DNA of 64,000 nt from Cranoglanis bouderius. Taxonomy: Eukaryota > Chordata > Actinopteri > Siluriformes > Cranoglanididae. Shown one piece after another: positions 21,986-34,350 of the stretch. Location of the stretch: contig CM042552.1 in assembly GCA_023630585.1 (NCBI GenBank), positions 1,567,001 to 1,631,000 of the forward strand. The letters are read 5' to 3'. Below the pieces are notes generated by a model. That model ran no database searches, had not been told where the DNA came from, and was given only the letters and a program-made list of their open reading frames with translations. The first letter of the stretch is position 1; each line of letters starts with the position of its first letter. A program made the translations under genes and the position numbers.

Positions 21986-24900
21986 GTACTTCTTCTTTTC
22001 CTTTCGGCTGTTCCCTTCAGGGGTCGCCACAGCGAATCATCTGCCTCCATCTAGCCCTATCCCCTGCATCCTCTTCTCTCAGACCGACTACCTTCATGTC
22101 CTCCTTCACTACATCCATAAACCTCCTCTTTGGTCTTCCTCTCGGCCTCCTGCCTGGCAGCTCTAACCTCAGCAACCTTTTACCGATATATTCACTCTCC
22201 CTCCTCTGAACATGTCCAAACCATCTCAACCTGCCCTCTCTAACTTTGTCTCCAAAACATCTCACATATGCTGTCCCCCTGATGTACTCGTTCCTGATCC
22301 TATCCATCCTCGTCACTCCCAAAGAGAACCTCAACATCTTCAGCTCTGCTACCTCTAACTCTTCCTCCTGTCTTTTCCTCAGTGCAACTGTCTCCAAACC
22401 ATACAACATCGCTGGTCTCACTACTGTCCTGTACACCTTTCCTTTCATTCTTGCTGGTACTCTTTTATCACACAACAGACCTGACACTTTTCTCCACCCA
22501 TTCCAACCTGCCTGCACACGCTTCTTCACCTCTTTTCCACACTCCCCGTTGCTCTGGACTGTTGACCCTAAGTACTTAAAATCCTGCACCTTCTTTATCT
22601 CTTCTCCCTGTAACCTCACTGTTCCACTTGGATCCCTCTCATTCACACACATGTATTCTGTCTTGCTGCAACTAACCTTCATTCCTCTTCTCTCCAGAGC
22701 AAACCTCCACCTCTCTAGAGTTTCCTCCACCTGCTCCCTGCTTTCACTAAGATCACAATGTCATCCGCAAACATCATAGTCCATGGAGATTCCTGTCTGA
22801 CCTCATCTGTCAGCCTGTCCATCACCACCGCAAACAAGAAGGGGCTCAGAGCCGATCTTTGATGCAGTCCCACCTTCACCGTGAACTCCTCTGTCACACC
22901 TACCACACACCTTAACATTATCCTACTGCTCTCATACATATCCTGCACCACTCTAACATACTTCTCTGCCACTCCAGACCTCCTCATACAATACCACAGC
23001 TCCTCTCTTGGCACCCTGTCATACGCTTTCTCTAAATCTACAAAGACACAATGCAGCTCTTTCTGACCCTCTCTGCACTTCTCCATCAACATTCTCAAAG
23101 CAAATTTGCATCTGTAGTGCTCTTTCTTGGCATGAAACCATACAGCTGCTCACAAATGCTCACTTCTCCCCTTAGCCTTGCTTCCACTACTCTTTCCCAC
23201 AACTTCATTGTATGGCTCATCAGCTTAATACCTCTGTAGTTTCCACAACTCTGCAAATCTCCCTTGTTCTTGCACCAAAACACTTCTCCTCCATTCCTCA
23301 GGCATCCTCTCACTCTCTAAGACCTCGTTGAACAACCTAGTTAAAAACTTTACTGCCATCTCTCCTAGACACTTCCATACCTCCACTGGTATGTCATCAG
23401 GGCCAACCGCCTTTCCTCTCTTCATCCTCTTCAAAGCTCTCCTAACTTCACCCTTGCTAATCCTTTCTACTTCCTGTTCAACAATATTTGCCTCTACTAC
23501 TCTTCTCTCTCTGTCATTTTCCTTATTCATCAGTTCCTCAAAGTACTCCTTCCATCTTTCCCTCACCCTCCTGTCACCTGTCAACACATTTCCATCTCTA
23601 TCTTTAATCACTCTAACCTGCTGCACATCCTTACCATCTCTATCCCTCTGCCTCGCCAACCGATACAAATCCCTCTCACCTTCCTTACTATCTAACCTTG
23701 CATACATGTCCTCATAAGCTTTCTGTTTGGCCTTTGCCACCTCTATCTTAACCTCACGCTGCATCTCCCTATATTCCTGTCTACTTTCCTCCGTCCTCTC
23801 ACTGTCCCACTTCTTCCTAGCTAACCTCTTCTTCTGGATACTCTCCTGAACTTCCTCATTCCACCACCAAGTCTCCTTGTCTTCTTTCCTCCTTCCAGAT
23901 GACACACCTAGCACCTTCCTACCTGTCTCCCTGATCACTTTGGCTATAGTAGTCCAGTCATCTGGAAGCACCTCCTGACCACCTAAAGCCTGTCTCAACT
24001 CCTCCCTGAAAACCGCACAGCACTCTTCCTTTTCCAACTTCCACCACTTTGTCTTCTGCTCTGCCTTTGCTCTCTTCATCTTCCTCACCACCAGAGTCAT
24101 CTTACACATCACCATCCTATGCTGTCTAGCTACACTCTCTCCTACCACTACTTTGCAATCGCTAATGTCCATCAGATTACAGTGTCTACATAAGATATAG
24201 TCCACCTGTGTGCTCCTGCCACCACTCTTATATGTCACCTTGTGTTCTTGCCTCTTCTGAAAGTACGTGTTCACCACAGCCATCTCCATACTTTTAGCAA
24301 AGTCTACTAACCTCTGTCCTTCTGGGTTCCTTACCTGAAGACCAAACCTGCCCATCACTTCCTCATCCCCACTATTCCCTTCACCAACATGTGCATTAAA
24401 GTCTGCCCCTATCACCACTCTCTCACCTCTGGGAACACTCTGCATCACTTCCTCAAGCTCGCTCCAGAATCTGTCTTTCTCCTCTTGCTCACAACCTACT
24501 TGTGGAGCGTAAGCACTAACAACATTCAACATCACACCTTCAATTTCCAGCTTCAGACTCATCAACCTATCTGACACTCTCTTTACCTCCAGAACATTCT
24601 TCACAAACTCCTCCTTCAGGATCACTCCTACTCCATTTCTCTTCCTGTCCACCCCATGATAAAACAGTTTATACCCTCCTCCAATGCTTCTAGCCTTGCT
24701 CCCTTTCCACCTGGTCTCCTGGACACACAGAATGTCGACTTTCCTCCTCTGCATCATATCTACCAGCTCTCTGCCTTTACCTGTCATCGTACCAACATTC
24801 AAAGTCCCTACTTTCAGTCCTAAACTCCTGCCTTTCCTCTTCTCTCACTGCCTACGGACACACCTTCCTCCTCTAACACACCTTCCTCCTCTCCTTCTTC

Positions 24901-25124
24901 GACCTACAGTAGCCCAATTTCCACCAGTGCCCTGTAGGTCAACGGCACCGATGGCGGTCGTTGTTAACCCGGGTCCCGACCGATCCGGTATGGAAGTCAT
25001 GTTAGTGATTCGCATATTGAATTTGGCAAAAGTTTTACGTCGGATGCCCTTCCTGACACTCTATTTATCCGGGCTTGGGACCGGCACAAAAAGTACACTG
25101 GCTTGTGACCTCCTGTGGCTAGAT
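21986..25124 (-). mobile_element. RTE-like non-LTR retrotransposon A, full length
   Basis: A 3.1-kb LINE with the same 14-bp target duplication, TTGTTAATTAGTTG, at 21972-21985 and 25125-25138. The 5' end (high coordinates) is GC-rich; the 3' end (low coordinates) finishes in AAG units on the minus strand. It carries an apurinic-type endonuclease followed by reverse transcriptase, the RTE-type layout; protein predictors often label its ORF 'craniofacial development protein 2-like'. It lies just beyond the last identified exon of gene 3, inside what would be intron 7. Confidence 0.88.
22017..24802 (-). pseudogene. Endonuclease-reverse transcriptase of element A, frameshifted
   Basis: Starts MNVGTMTGKGRELVDMMQ at 24802. 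The endonuclease part shows CVQETRWKG, SAYAPQ, IGADFNAHVG and VDYILC. The RT part shows AVGPDDIPVEVW, VFVDLEKAYDRV and the catalytic MFADDIVI (about 22760). A C-terminal region with RRPRGRPKRR follows down to the stop at 22017. The frame is broken near 23270, 23097 and 22735, so no complete protein is made. Confidence 0.87.
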
Positions 25125-25342
25125 TTGTTAATTAGTTGTTACTCAAGAAGTAAAAAACATCAAAAAAAAACAAAACAAACAAACAAAAAAAAACATTCAG
25201 ATGTTGAACCCACCCACTTAACCTTCAGAGACTTCATTTTGAAAATAAATAAATAAATAAATACCAGTCTTACCCCATGCTCCTTTGTTTTAATGAAATT
25301 CAAGCATATTGAGATTAACTGTATTTTTCAGTAAACACTTAC

Positions 25343-25827
25343 TGCAAGTGTGTGATACACATCATCAGACGCCCGGCCTGCGAGGTCGAGAGATGCGTAC
25401 GTATCATCCTTAGCACTCGGCCCAGTGTTCTGCAGAGAGGAGGGGTGGAGAACGTGAGCAGGTTCTGCTGAAGATCTTTACAGTAAGAGTTTATTATGAA
25501 AAGAGACTCTGCGTGTCAGAGTGAGCTTCCTCTGGAGATTCCTGACACGATGGTGAGCGTCTCTGTTTCTCCACTTCCATCATACTCACCTGGCAGTCAT
25601 GCGCTTCTTTCTGTTTCTTCTGTCTCTTCCTTCTGCTCACAAGCATCCAAATATTTATACACTTTAATCATCAATACATTCATTCATTTTAATGTAAATA
25701 TGTTCATAACCGCATGTAAGTCCAGCACAAATATTCTCACCTCAGCCAGAAGAGTGCAGAGAGAAGAGCTACAAACCCAAATAGTCCAACTCCAACAGCC
25801 ACATACACAATTACAGAGCCAGCTGAT

Positions 25828-25858
<31 letters not shown>

Positions 25859-28800
25859 CAGTTAACTAAAATCCAAAAAAAATTCTGTGAACAAAAATAA
25901 TCTAATGTCTCACCGTTTAAAGTGGCGGACACTGCAGCTGATCTCTCAGAGCCGTGTTTATTCTGAGCCTCGCAGTAGTACTGTCCACTGTCCTCAGAAC
26001 TGATCTTGGAGATGTTGTAGGTCTTTCCTTTTGCTACTGACGTTGTCCCCTTAAACCAGGTGTAGATCTCCACAGGTGGGTTAGCATCACTGCTGCAGGT
26101 CAGAGTCACTGAACTGCCCTCCACTATTTCACCAGAGGAGCTGATGGACACTGAGATGTTCTTTGGAGAATCTAAAATGGGTAGGAAAGTGAGACTTTAA
26201 AGTAAATCTATGAGAGTTTTATCTCTTATTGACTGTGAGGAGATCTTCAGCTTTAACTTACACAGAACATTCAGAGTTACACCGCTGGAGTACTGATGTC
26301 CGACTTCATTACTGCACTTGCACTTGTACTCTCCACTGTCCTCAGAACTGATCTTGGAGATGTTGTAGGTCTTTCCTTTTGCTACTGACGTTGTCCCCTT
26401 AAACCAGGTGTAGATCTCCACAGGTGGGTTAGCATCACTGCTGCAGGTCAGATTCACTGAACTGCCTTCCGCTATTTCACCAGAGTAGCTCATGGACACT
26501 GAGACGTTCTTTGGAGTATCTAAGAAATTTTATTAAAAATATTAACTTGTTAAATTGATTTTTAAACAAATTACTCATTGCTCTGGTTAAACAAAGTGCT
26601 AAAACATACATGTGCAGGCAGTAAACCAAAAAAGGTTATTTTCACAACAACTGTAAATTTAGCCATGTTTAGACTAATGATATTGTTAGCCTGCCTTACA
26701 TTTAACAGTGAAGTTCACAGCTGAGGAGAGCAAGCCTTCATGGCCACTGATGGAGCACTGGTAGCTGCCTTCATCCTCCACTTTTATGTTTGTTAGCTCT
26801 AGCTGATAGTCTCCATGCTTTTGCTTGTACTGATGTCCATCTTTGTACCAGGTGTAGGTGGGAACAGTGAGGGAAGGAATACAAGAGCCACAGATCAATA
26901 TCACCCAGTCTCCCTCCAACACCATGTCCGACGTTGACTCCATGTCCAACTGGAGATCTGCATTAAAGAGTAAACTTCATTAATTAGAGGTGTAGCTTGG
27001 CTTAACTATATTAACATAAATGGTCTAAATGTTAATATGGATTATAGATCTAATAAGACACCATGTAAAGTATGTTGCTGTTACAGTAAAATACTAAGTG
27101 ATGGAGTGGTGTGATGAAGCGGCGTTACTCTTACCATCCACAAATTGATTATGTTCCTATAACAGCACATCCTCAAGTGTTTTATTCCTCTTATACCACA
27201 GCAACGTGCCAATGACTATAGTTGTTAATTATTAAGAAACATGTCATACTTTTTCTCCATTTATAGTCTCACATTTAATGCTGTGGAATGTCTGTGAAAC
27301 AAGTTAGTTCCTGTTTTCACTTACAGTATAGCAGCTACAGTGGTATTTGTAAGTTTGTGAACCCTTTAGAATTTTCTAGATATTTGCATAAACATGTCCT
27401 AAAAAATAGGTAAAGAGAACCTAATTCAACAAATGAGACAAAAATATTATACTTGGTCATTTATTTATTGAGGAAAATGACCCAATATTACATATCTGTG
27501 AGGGCAAAAGTATGTGAACCTCTAGGATTAGCAGTTAATTTGAAGGTGAAATTAGAGTCATGTGTTTTCAATCAATGGGATGACAATCAGGTGTGAGTGA
27601 GCGCCCTGTTTTATAAGAACAGGGATCTATCATAGTCTGATCTTCACAACACATGTTTGTGGAAGTGTATCATGTCATGAACAAAGGAGATTTCTGAGGA
27701 CCTCAGAAAAGAGCTGTGAGAGCAGAAGTTATAGAAAACTAATCAACAACATGTGAACATCCAGAATCAGCAGTGCTGTGCTATAGAACTATATAAGAAA
27801 TATGTTGTTAAATGTTCCTATGAAATCATAATATTTGTTTCAGAGCTTTTCATACCTGTCCCTTACTGTTGTGAAAATACAATAAAATATCTATTAAAAA
27901 AAAAAAAAAAAAACTGTTAAAATGTTTCAGAGATTCTGTTTTAATTTTACATACACCGATCAGCCATAATATTAAAACCACCTGCCTATTATTGTATAGG
28001 CCCCCCTTGTTCCCTCAAAACAGCTCTGACCCATCAAGACATGGACTTGACAAGACCTCTGAAGGTGTGCTGTGGTATCTGGCACCAAGACGTCAGCAGC
28101 AGATCCTTTAAATCCTGTATAAATCCAGTTCTGATGCTCACGTGCCCATTGTAAGAGCTTTCGGTGGTGGACAGTGGTCAGCATGGGTACTCTGACTGGT
28201 CTGCAGCTACACAGCCCCATACGCAGCAAGCTGTGATGCTCTGTGTGTTCTGACTCCTTTCTATCAGAGCCAGCATTAACTTTTTCAGCAGTTTGTGCTA
28301 CAGAAGCTCTTCTGTGGGATTGGCCCAGACGGGCTAGCCTTCACTCCCCATGCACATCAATGAGCTTTGGGCACCCATGACCCTGTCACCGGTTCACTGG
28401 TTGGTCTTCCTTGGACCAATTTTGGTAGGTACTAACCACTGCACAACAGGAACACCCCACAAGACCTGCCATTTTGGAATTGCTCTGACCCAGTCGTCTA
28501 GCCATTACAATTTGGCCCTTGTCAAAATCGCACAGATGCTTACACTAGCCCATTTTTCCTGCTTCCAACACATCAACTTCGAGAACTGACTGTTCACTTG
28601 CTGCCTAATATAGCCCACATATATAGCTAATTTATGGAGACTTTAAGTAAAGAGGTCAGTTTGGTCAATTAATGCAAAATAAACAGATGCTTATTTCCTT
28701 TTATGGACACCACTTTATTTTTTTTGGAGGTATCACTGTAGATACATTTTGGCTATTATTACTACAGGAAATACTCTGGTGCTTGTTAAAAATGTACAAT

Positions 28801-30335
28801 ATTGCATGAAATGAATGAATAAGATCAAACAGCAGAAAATACAGTTACTGATCATACACTACATGGAAAAAAATTAGGAGAAAATACTGGAAGCCTTCAT
28901 CAGCAATCTCTGCACTACATTTACACCCATCATGAGAAAAGTGTTCAATTTTCAAATGCTTTCTCTACATTCACTTCTCACCTGTTATCTCCAGCGTAAC
29001 TCCATCTTCATTTGTCAGATCCTGGGTTGAGTGGCTGGTCCTGAAGCCGAACTGATAAACACCAGCATCATCCTGAGTCACACGGTCCAGTGTGAGAGAG
29101 CAGTTTGTCCCGTCGGCTAGAGAATGTGCTACACATCTTTCGATCGCCATGCCCTTTGACTTCCTATAGTGCCATGCGGAACTGGTGACCATTTCTCTGC
29201 TGGGGTAGGTGTATTTACAGGGTAACACAACAGAGCTGTGATGAAGAGCACACAATCTGCTTGGTGTATGAGACACACTCCAGTCCTGAGTCAGAGACCC
29301 TGAAATACACATGAAATATATATGAAAGAGTGAAAGAGACAAATCACAGGTTTGTGTTAATGCTCTTGTTCTAATACATTATTGTTTCTATAGTAACAGC
29401 TCATTCACAGGGACTTGCACAGTGGACGCTCCACCTAAATGATATGGTGAAGTTTTCTGTAAGGAGACGTTTATTTAACATTTATGGAAGGAGTCTCCAG
29501 TGTCAGCGCTTTGTAACAGTCAGAGGTAAAGCTGTAACTTTAAGTTTTCAGACATCTTCAGGACAGAGGAGTTTACGCTTCTTTGCGGTTTCAAGCTGCA
29601 GGTTTTTAAAAGAAGAACATTTTTAGCTGCTATAACATGAATGAAACAGGAAATAACTTCACTGACGTTCCCCAACATTGCATGTAACTATAAACGGATA
29701 AAATGAAAGTATAATGTATAATGCGAGGTTCTTTAATAAATAAATCATTGTAATCGTGGTAACAGTAACTCTGCTTCATCACATCACATCGTCACTCAGT
29801 ATATTACTGTAACAGTGACACACATAGCGTTTTGTTCATTATAAAGCTTTTAATCATGTCAGCATTTTTATTTCCTCTCAGTGAATAAATATTACAGCTC
29901 TGAAATCTATCAGTATAATAAAGAGCATATGCGACAAACCTGCAGGTCATTATGTATTTATGATGTCTGTGTTAGACACGACTCTGAATTTAATTCACAG
30001 ACTAAATTTGTACAAACATCTCAGATGAAATGCAGAAGAGGAAGGAGTTTTGTGTTTTACAGTAAGTGCTAAAAGTGATGACTCCGCAACCCCGACATTT
30101 AACAAGAAACATTCTTTTAAGAAACTTCTATTTCTCATAAAGGGTCTATTGATTAAAAATACTGTACACACCTGGTATCACTTGGAGAAGGATACCAATG
30201 AATTTTAGCAACAACAGCAACAGCAGCGATGAGCAGTCCTGCAAAAGTCAGAAAGGGTGAAAATGTTTTTTTGTTTTTTTTTACAGTAGACAGGATATCA
30301 TATATAGAGGCTTAAATAAATATTTGTCTTACCAT
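25343..30335 (-). CDS. Gene 3: CD22/Siglec-like receptor, four Ig domains, ITAM-like tail
   Basis: Predicted receptor of at least 458 residues. Exons, 5' to 3': ATG 30333-30335 ending exon 1, 30172-30238 (signal, MDCSSLLLLLLL), 28982-29299 (V-set), 26700-26957 (C2), 26262-26519 and 25914-26171 (near-identical C2 pair), 25741-25822 (membrane span), 25590-25632 and 25343-25429 (tail). The start codon is split from the leader: the first coding exon contributes only ATG. The V domain, unlike genes 1, 2 and 4, keeps the usual Cys residues (VVLPCKY, NCSLTL) and ends VYQFGFR. The tail repeats gene 1: DDTYASL (Tyr440) and DDVYHTL (Tyr454), YxxL-x10-YxxL. A final exon was not found; RTE-like element A sits where that intron would be. 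Reading through the last donor would add a few residues and stop near 25328. An activating-type partner of gene 4 is inferred. Confidence 0.82.
25831..25858. repeat. (CA)n microsatellite at gene 3 splice acceptor
   Basis: About 14 units directly preceding, on the minus strand, the acceptor of the membrane-span exon. GT-rich tracts so close to an acceptor can affect splicing. Confidence 0.85.
27338..28738. mobile_element. Tc1-like remnant in gene 3 intron, host of a nested element
   Basis: The left end CAGTGGTATT and right end (complement CAGTGATACC) are flanked by TA. The left arm carries the typical 'gtgaacccttta' and 'aaaagtatgtgaacc' phrases of a widespread fish Tc1-like family and the start of its transposase region (near 27690). 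The body is mostly lost, and a second Tc1-like remnant occupies the middle. Confidence 0.6.
27953..28660. mobile_element. Nested, internally deleted Tc1-like element
   Basis: Begins with the terminal sequence ACACCGATCAGCCATAATAT. It keeps the 5' and 3' parts of a Tc1-like family but lacks the middle of the transposase. The right terminal repeat is eroded. Open frames across it are shadows. Confidence 0.65.
29385..29850. repeat. Dispersed noncoding block, copy in gene 3 intron
   Basis: Same family as the gene 1 intron 1 block (for example 'tctatagtaacagctcattc' and 'gaggagtttacgcttc'), lying between the signal and V exons. Confidence 0.6.
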
Positions 30336-30460
30336 GAGTTGATATGCCTTTATGTCATTAGGAGGAGAACTCTATATGCAAGATAACTAAATATGTAGCA
30401 GACTCTCTAACCCGCTGAGTGTCTGAGAAAGGAAAAAAAGAAACTGAATGTGTCAAGTTG

Positions 30461-30472
30461 AACTTCCTCTTT
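30461..30472 (-). promoter_or_regulatory. PU.1-like site upstream of gene 3
   Basis: The minus strand reads AAAGAGGAAGTT, a close match to the PU.1 consensus, about 125 bp before the start codon. It fits leukocyte expression and matches the GAGGAA-core sites in front of genes 1 and 2. Inference from motif only. Confidence 0.45.
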
Positions 30473-30544
30473 CCCCCCTCAGGGCAGTGGTTAACTCTTT
30501 AACTGCTACTGTATGCAGTTTATTGCTGTTTAGTCAGAACAAAC

Positions 30545-30735
30545 CTTAGTCTTGTCTCGATTTGCCCTGTCGGCCTCTGGAAGGCGCTCTGCAGGGGAGG
30601 CCACCAAGTTGACCTCTGGCTGGAGCTTTTCAGGGGAGGCCGCCTCGTCGGCCTCTGGAGAGAGCTCTGCAGGGGCGGACGCCTAATCTGTCTCAGGCTG
30701 GAGCTCAGCAGGGGACCTTGCTTTCACTTTACATT
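30545..30735. repeat. GC-rich tandem repeat, about three units of roughly 55-60 bp
   Basis: Units share 'cctctgg', 'agctctgcagggg' and 'gaggccgcc'-type phrases in the same order. Diverged minisatellite. No gene overlap. Confidence 0.6.
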
Positions 30736-31850
30736 CACCTTGTTGAAGCTGGTGAACACAAGAAACACAAACAGATGGCACAGAGCATAATAATATATAT
30801 TATAATAATGTGTTTCATAAACATGACTGCACATCACATATTGTGGAGTTAAAACTGCGAAAACTATCTGTCATGGAATGGATGAGGAGCCAAATTAATT
30901 TACCAACTAATGTGTGGGTCAAAAAGTTAGCTTCAGTTAGCTTCAATTTATATCAGTAATATAGATCTTCTTCTTCTTCTTTTTATTCCTGTTTCTGTAT
31001 ATAAGCAGTAATATACTAAACAAAGTCAGTATTTGGTGTGATAATCCTTTGTTTTTAAAAAGAAATATTAGTAGTCTCAGGTACATTTGCTCAGTTTTAT
31101 AAGGAAATTAGCTGCTAAGTTACTGAGCATTTTGGAGAATCTGCTACAGTCTTTCTGGAGACTTTTATTGCAGTTGCTTTTCTTTTTTGCAGCAAAACTC
31201 AGCAACCTTAACATAAAATAACATAATTTCTTATAATCATGTTTTCTTTCTTTCAAATTTAGACAGAAAATAAGTTGCTAAAAAATAAATAAATTGAGAA
31301 GAAGAGTACACCTATTACTCATGAAAAAGGAATTATGCCACAAATTAATCACACCCCTCCCCTTAGCAGGCTCAATGGTAGGCTCCACTCGTATTTTTGC
31401 TTTCAAAATAAAATATTCAAAGAAAAGAAAAAAGATTCCACTTCCACTTCAGGCAGAGGGCTCTATAGTCATGTGCGAAATCTCTCAGGCACTGTAGTGG
31501 CTGTTGTACCAGGGTCCTCAGCTTCTTTTCCACTTCGGACAGATTATCATCTGGTAGAGAAGGAATGATTTCCAGTCACTTACTTTACCCTTCTCTGCCT
31601 TCCAGCTCAGAGCAGGTCCTCTCAGCATAGTGCTCAAGGTTCCCACCAGCAATGAATTCCGCATGATTCAGCTAATTAAAGACCTGCCAGGTGGTACTGG
31701 GTTCTATTAGGACCAAGCCCTTTTTTCACATTTGATCAAATCCATATCGCTGTCTAGCAATCCCACAGTCACCAGTCGATTATCTGTTCCACTGCTCTTC
31801 AGAACACAAATGCACTGGCATGATATTTAACTTTAACCTGGCTTGATATT
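30736..31850. other. Noncoding spacer upstream of gene 3
   Basis: Nothing recognisable as an exon; AT-rich with short simple repeats near 30965-30985. Confidence 0.5.
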
Positions 31851-32830
31851 TAATGCCCGGTTCACACCACACGCAGCGCAGGAGCAGGAGCAGAGCGCAA
31901 TTTGAGGCGTGAGTGACGCGTGTGCTTTCACACCAGCAGCGTTTACTGTGCAGAAACTGCAGAGCGCTTTGCAAAAAGGTTCTCGGGTTCCATAGTTAAT
32001 TTCCTTGAACAGCAAACCAAAAAATATACAACAGTTATTGTGAGTGGGCTGTTGAGGAGTTTTGTTAACTTGATTGTTGCGTAATACATTTTTTTTTACC
32101 TAATGGGGAGGAGCATGTTTACAATTCACGTGTAACGAAAACTCAACACTGTATTTTTTTTTTTTTTGCCAAGAATGCCAACGTATCTTCTAGAATTATA
32201 ATAGAAAACAGTTTTGCCAGGTGTGTTTTTCCTGTTTTAGCAACCTATCAATTTTATTGCTGTACCTCTAAGCCAATAATAACATTATTCTCATTCATGA
32301 TTAGTGTATATTAAATATAAAACATACTACTTTTTTCTGTGCAATATCTACTTTTCTGTGTCAACTCATCTTCATTTAAGTCTTTCGACCATGTACTGCC
32401 CAGATAGTACACATTTCTGGGCCTCGTCTGGGCCAACTATGGCACATATGGCTCAGTTCTGGAAATGGCAAAGGTCATATGGGCCGTATCTGGCCCACAC
32501 ACAAAAAGCCGGTTTAAGGCTGAGTTTTGGCTTGTTTTGTCTAGGCCCACATCTGGCCCAGAAGCCAGCCACACTCAGGTTGGGTCATTACCATCATTCC
32601 ATATGGTATGTGGGCCAGCTGTCATTTGCTATCTGGGTGGCACTTTAATTCAGTGAGAGCAGCTCGAGCATCGCAGCAAAAAATAGACTCGACACCGAAA
32701 CTCCCACTTCACTGCTGCTCACGCGCTGCCGCAGCATCCGGTGTAAAAGCACTCATTCGTTAACATGCACACCGAAAAAAATACGCACTGCTTCTGCTCT
32801 GCCGCAGCGTCCGGTGTAAAACAGGCTTAA
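31851..32830. mobile_element. Inverted-repeat non-autonomous element with internal insertion
   Basis: The left end 'taatgcccggttcacacc' is an imperfect complement of the right end 'ggtgtaaaacaggctta'. Sub-terminal copies of 'gcagcg' and 'ttcacacc/ggtgtaaaa' recur on both sides, a layout seen in hAT-type MITEs. Superfamily assignment is tentative. It hosts the element at 32394-32643. Confidence 0.5.
32394..32643. mobile_element. Nested short inverted-repeat element
   Basis: Ends read TGCCCAGATAG and its approximate complement CTATCTGGGTGGC, with 'tctgggcc' and 'ggcccaga' repeated internally. MITE-like, about 250 bp. Confidence 0.55.
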
Positions 32831-33299
32831 TTTGCCGTGAGATTTACATGGGCAGAGTGAGAGAGTGAGACAGAGAATGAAAGCGTCACTACAGCACTGT
32901 ATATGGATATTATTGTGAGGCTGTGAGCAGACAGTGTCAATGCATTGGGGAAAATAGTACCATATAATACCATAAATGAAAAAAAAAAAAAGTCGCTTGT
33001 CAGATTTTCTTAATAAGCAAACATATTTCTTTTAAAACAGGCCCAAAAAAACTGCATCCTGCGTCCCATGATTTTTTTCAAGCAACTTCAATAAATAAGA
33101 AGTCCATAATTATAAGCCGACTTGAGGTAAATCTGATAAGTATACCTCAAACCATCAGATTAATCCGCGCAGAGGAGCAGTGCCAAAGCACAACCCACAT
33201 CACAAAAAATAACTCCGCACGTAACTTGCAATTTTATGTGTCAAACAGAGATGGCAATGCAATGAATTTTCCTGGTTACACAATTGTACTATTTGACCA

Positions 33300-33760
33300 T
33301 GTAGTATTAGCATATCGTGGCGAGGAGGAGGGCGTAGCCAGGCTGTGACGATGCACACCTGGCACTGATCTGTCTAATCAGTGGAAGAGAGAGAGAGGAA
33401 AAAAAACACTCCGGTCCCCAGATACGCTGTCATCCAGTGCTCAGCCAGCTGGGAAGCGACCCCCCACGACGCCGGGCGATGGCACTAGACTTCCGAGCAG
33501 GCAGCTGTGGCTCCTCCCCTACGGACAGCTGCGGCTCTTCCCCTTTCCAGGTGGACGGCAGCCAAATCTCTGCTTCCCCGGCGGAAGTCAGGCTCCTCCC
33601 TCTCTCTGGCGCTTCCCTCACTGCAACACAGAACACTTGTTAGTCTCAATTTCCTACAGGTGTGTAAACCTTACCGCTCGCTTTCTCCGGCTCCGCCCTC
33701 TATTCACAAACTGGTGCTCGACCATGGCCCCCGCCTCCACACACATTTATAGAAGGGATT
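33300..33760. repeat. GC-rich dispersed repeat, copy 2
   Basis: Shares the 'cagccagctgggaagcga' core with 3787-4145. Overlapping frames on both strands are GC-rich shadows. Family unknown. Confidence 0.55.
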
Positions 33761-33779
33761 GATTTATAATCATACTATC

Positions 33780-33945
33780 ATACCCTTTTGAGTCTGGTTC
33801 CTGTCAAGGTTTCTTCCTAATATCGTCTCAGGGAGTTTTTCCTTGCCACCGTCGCCTCTGGCTTAGGGATAAATTCATACATTTAAAATCTATATCCTGA
33901 ATTTATATATTTCTGTAAAGTAGCTTTGGAACGAAGCAGTCTGGC
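33780..33945. repeat. Common teleost dispersed repeat
   Basis: Contains 'gtcaaggtttcttcctaata' and 'gggagtttttccttgccacc', wording I recognise from a very widespread fish repeat. Non-coding. Confidence 0.6.
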
Positions 33946-33959
33946 TTCAAAAGCAGCCA

Positions 33960-34350
33960 CTCCACGGAAACTGCTCTGCTTTCTGTCACTGAAGCCTTAT
34001 GACCAGCAAGATCAACCTCAAGAACATCTGTCCTCATCTTATTTGACCTCTCTGCTGCCTACTGGCTTCCAGTAGCCGCCCACATCAAATTCAAGGCCTT
34101 CATACTCACGTACAAGACCTTGTCTGGAACAGCACACCCCTACCTCAACACTCTCCTTGAGGTTTATGTTCCTGCGATCAGTTAACAACCAATGCCTGGT
34201 AGTGCCTGCTCACCAAGGCATGAAGTCCCTTTCCAGAACCTTCAAACTGATTATCCCTCAGTGGTTCAATGAACTTCCAACCTCAATCCGAACAGCAGAA
34301 TCCTTCACATCCATCAAAAAAACAGCTAAAGACCCACCACTTCAGTGAAC
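33960..34350 (+). pseudogene. LINE reverse transcriptase C-terminal fragment (L2-like)
   Basis: The plus strand reads YWLPVAAHIKFKAFILTYK, SGTAHPYLN and later PQWFNELPTSIRTAESF, the conserved C-terminal region of L2-type LINE polymerases. Frame changes and missing parts show decay. Confidence 0.7.

Noticed and set aside
22246..25256. Plus-strand frames, Ser/Leu/Pro-rich (also minus strand 55441-58634)
   Set aside because: Antisense shadows of the RTE-like endonuclease-reverse transcriptase.
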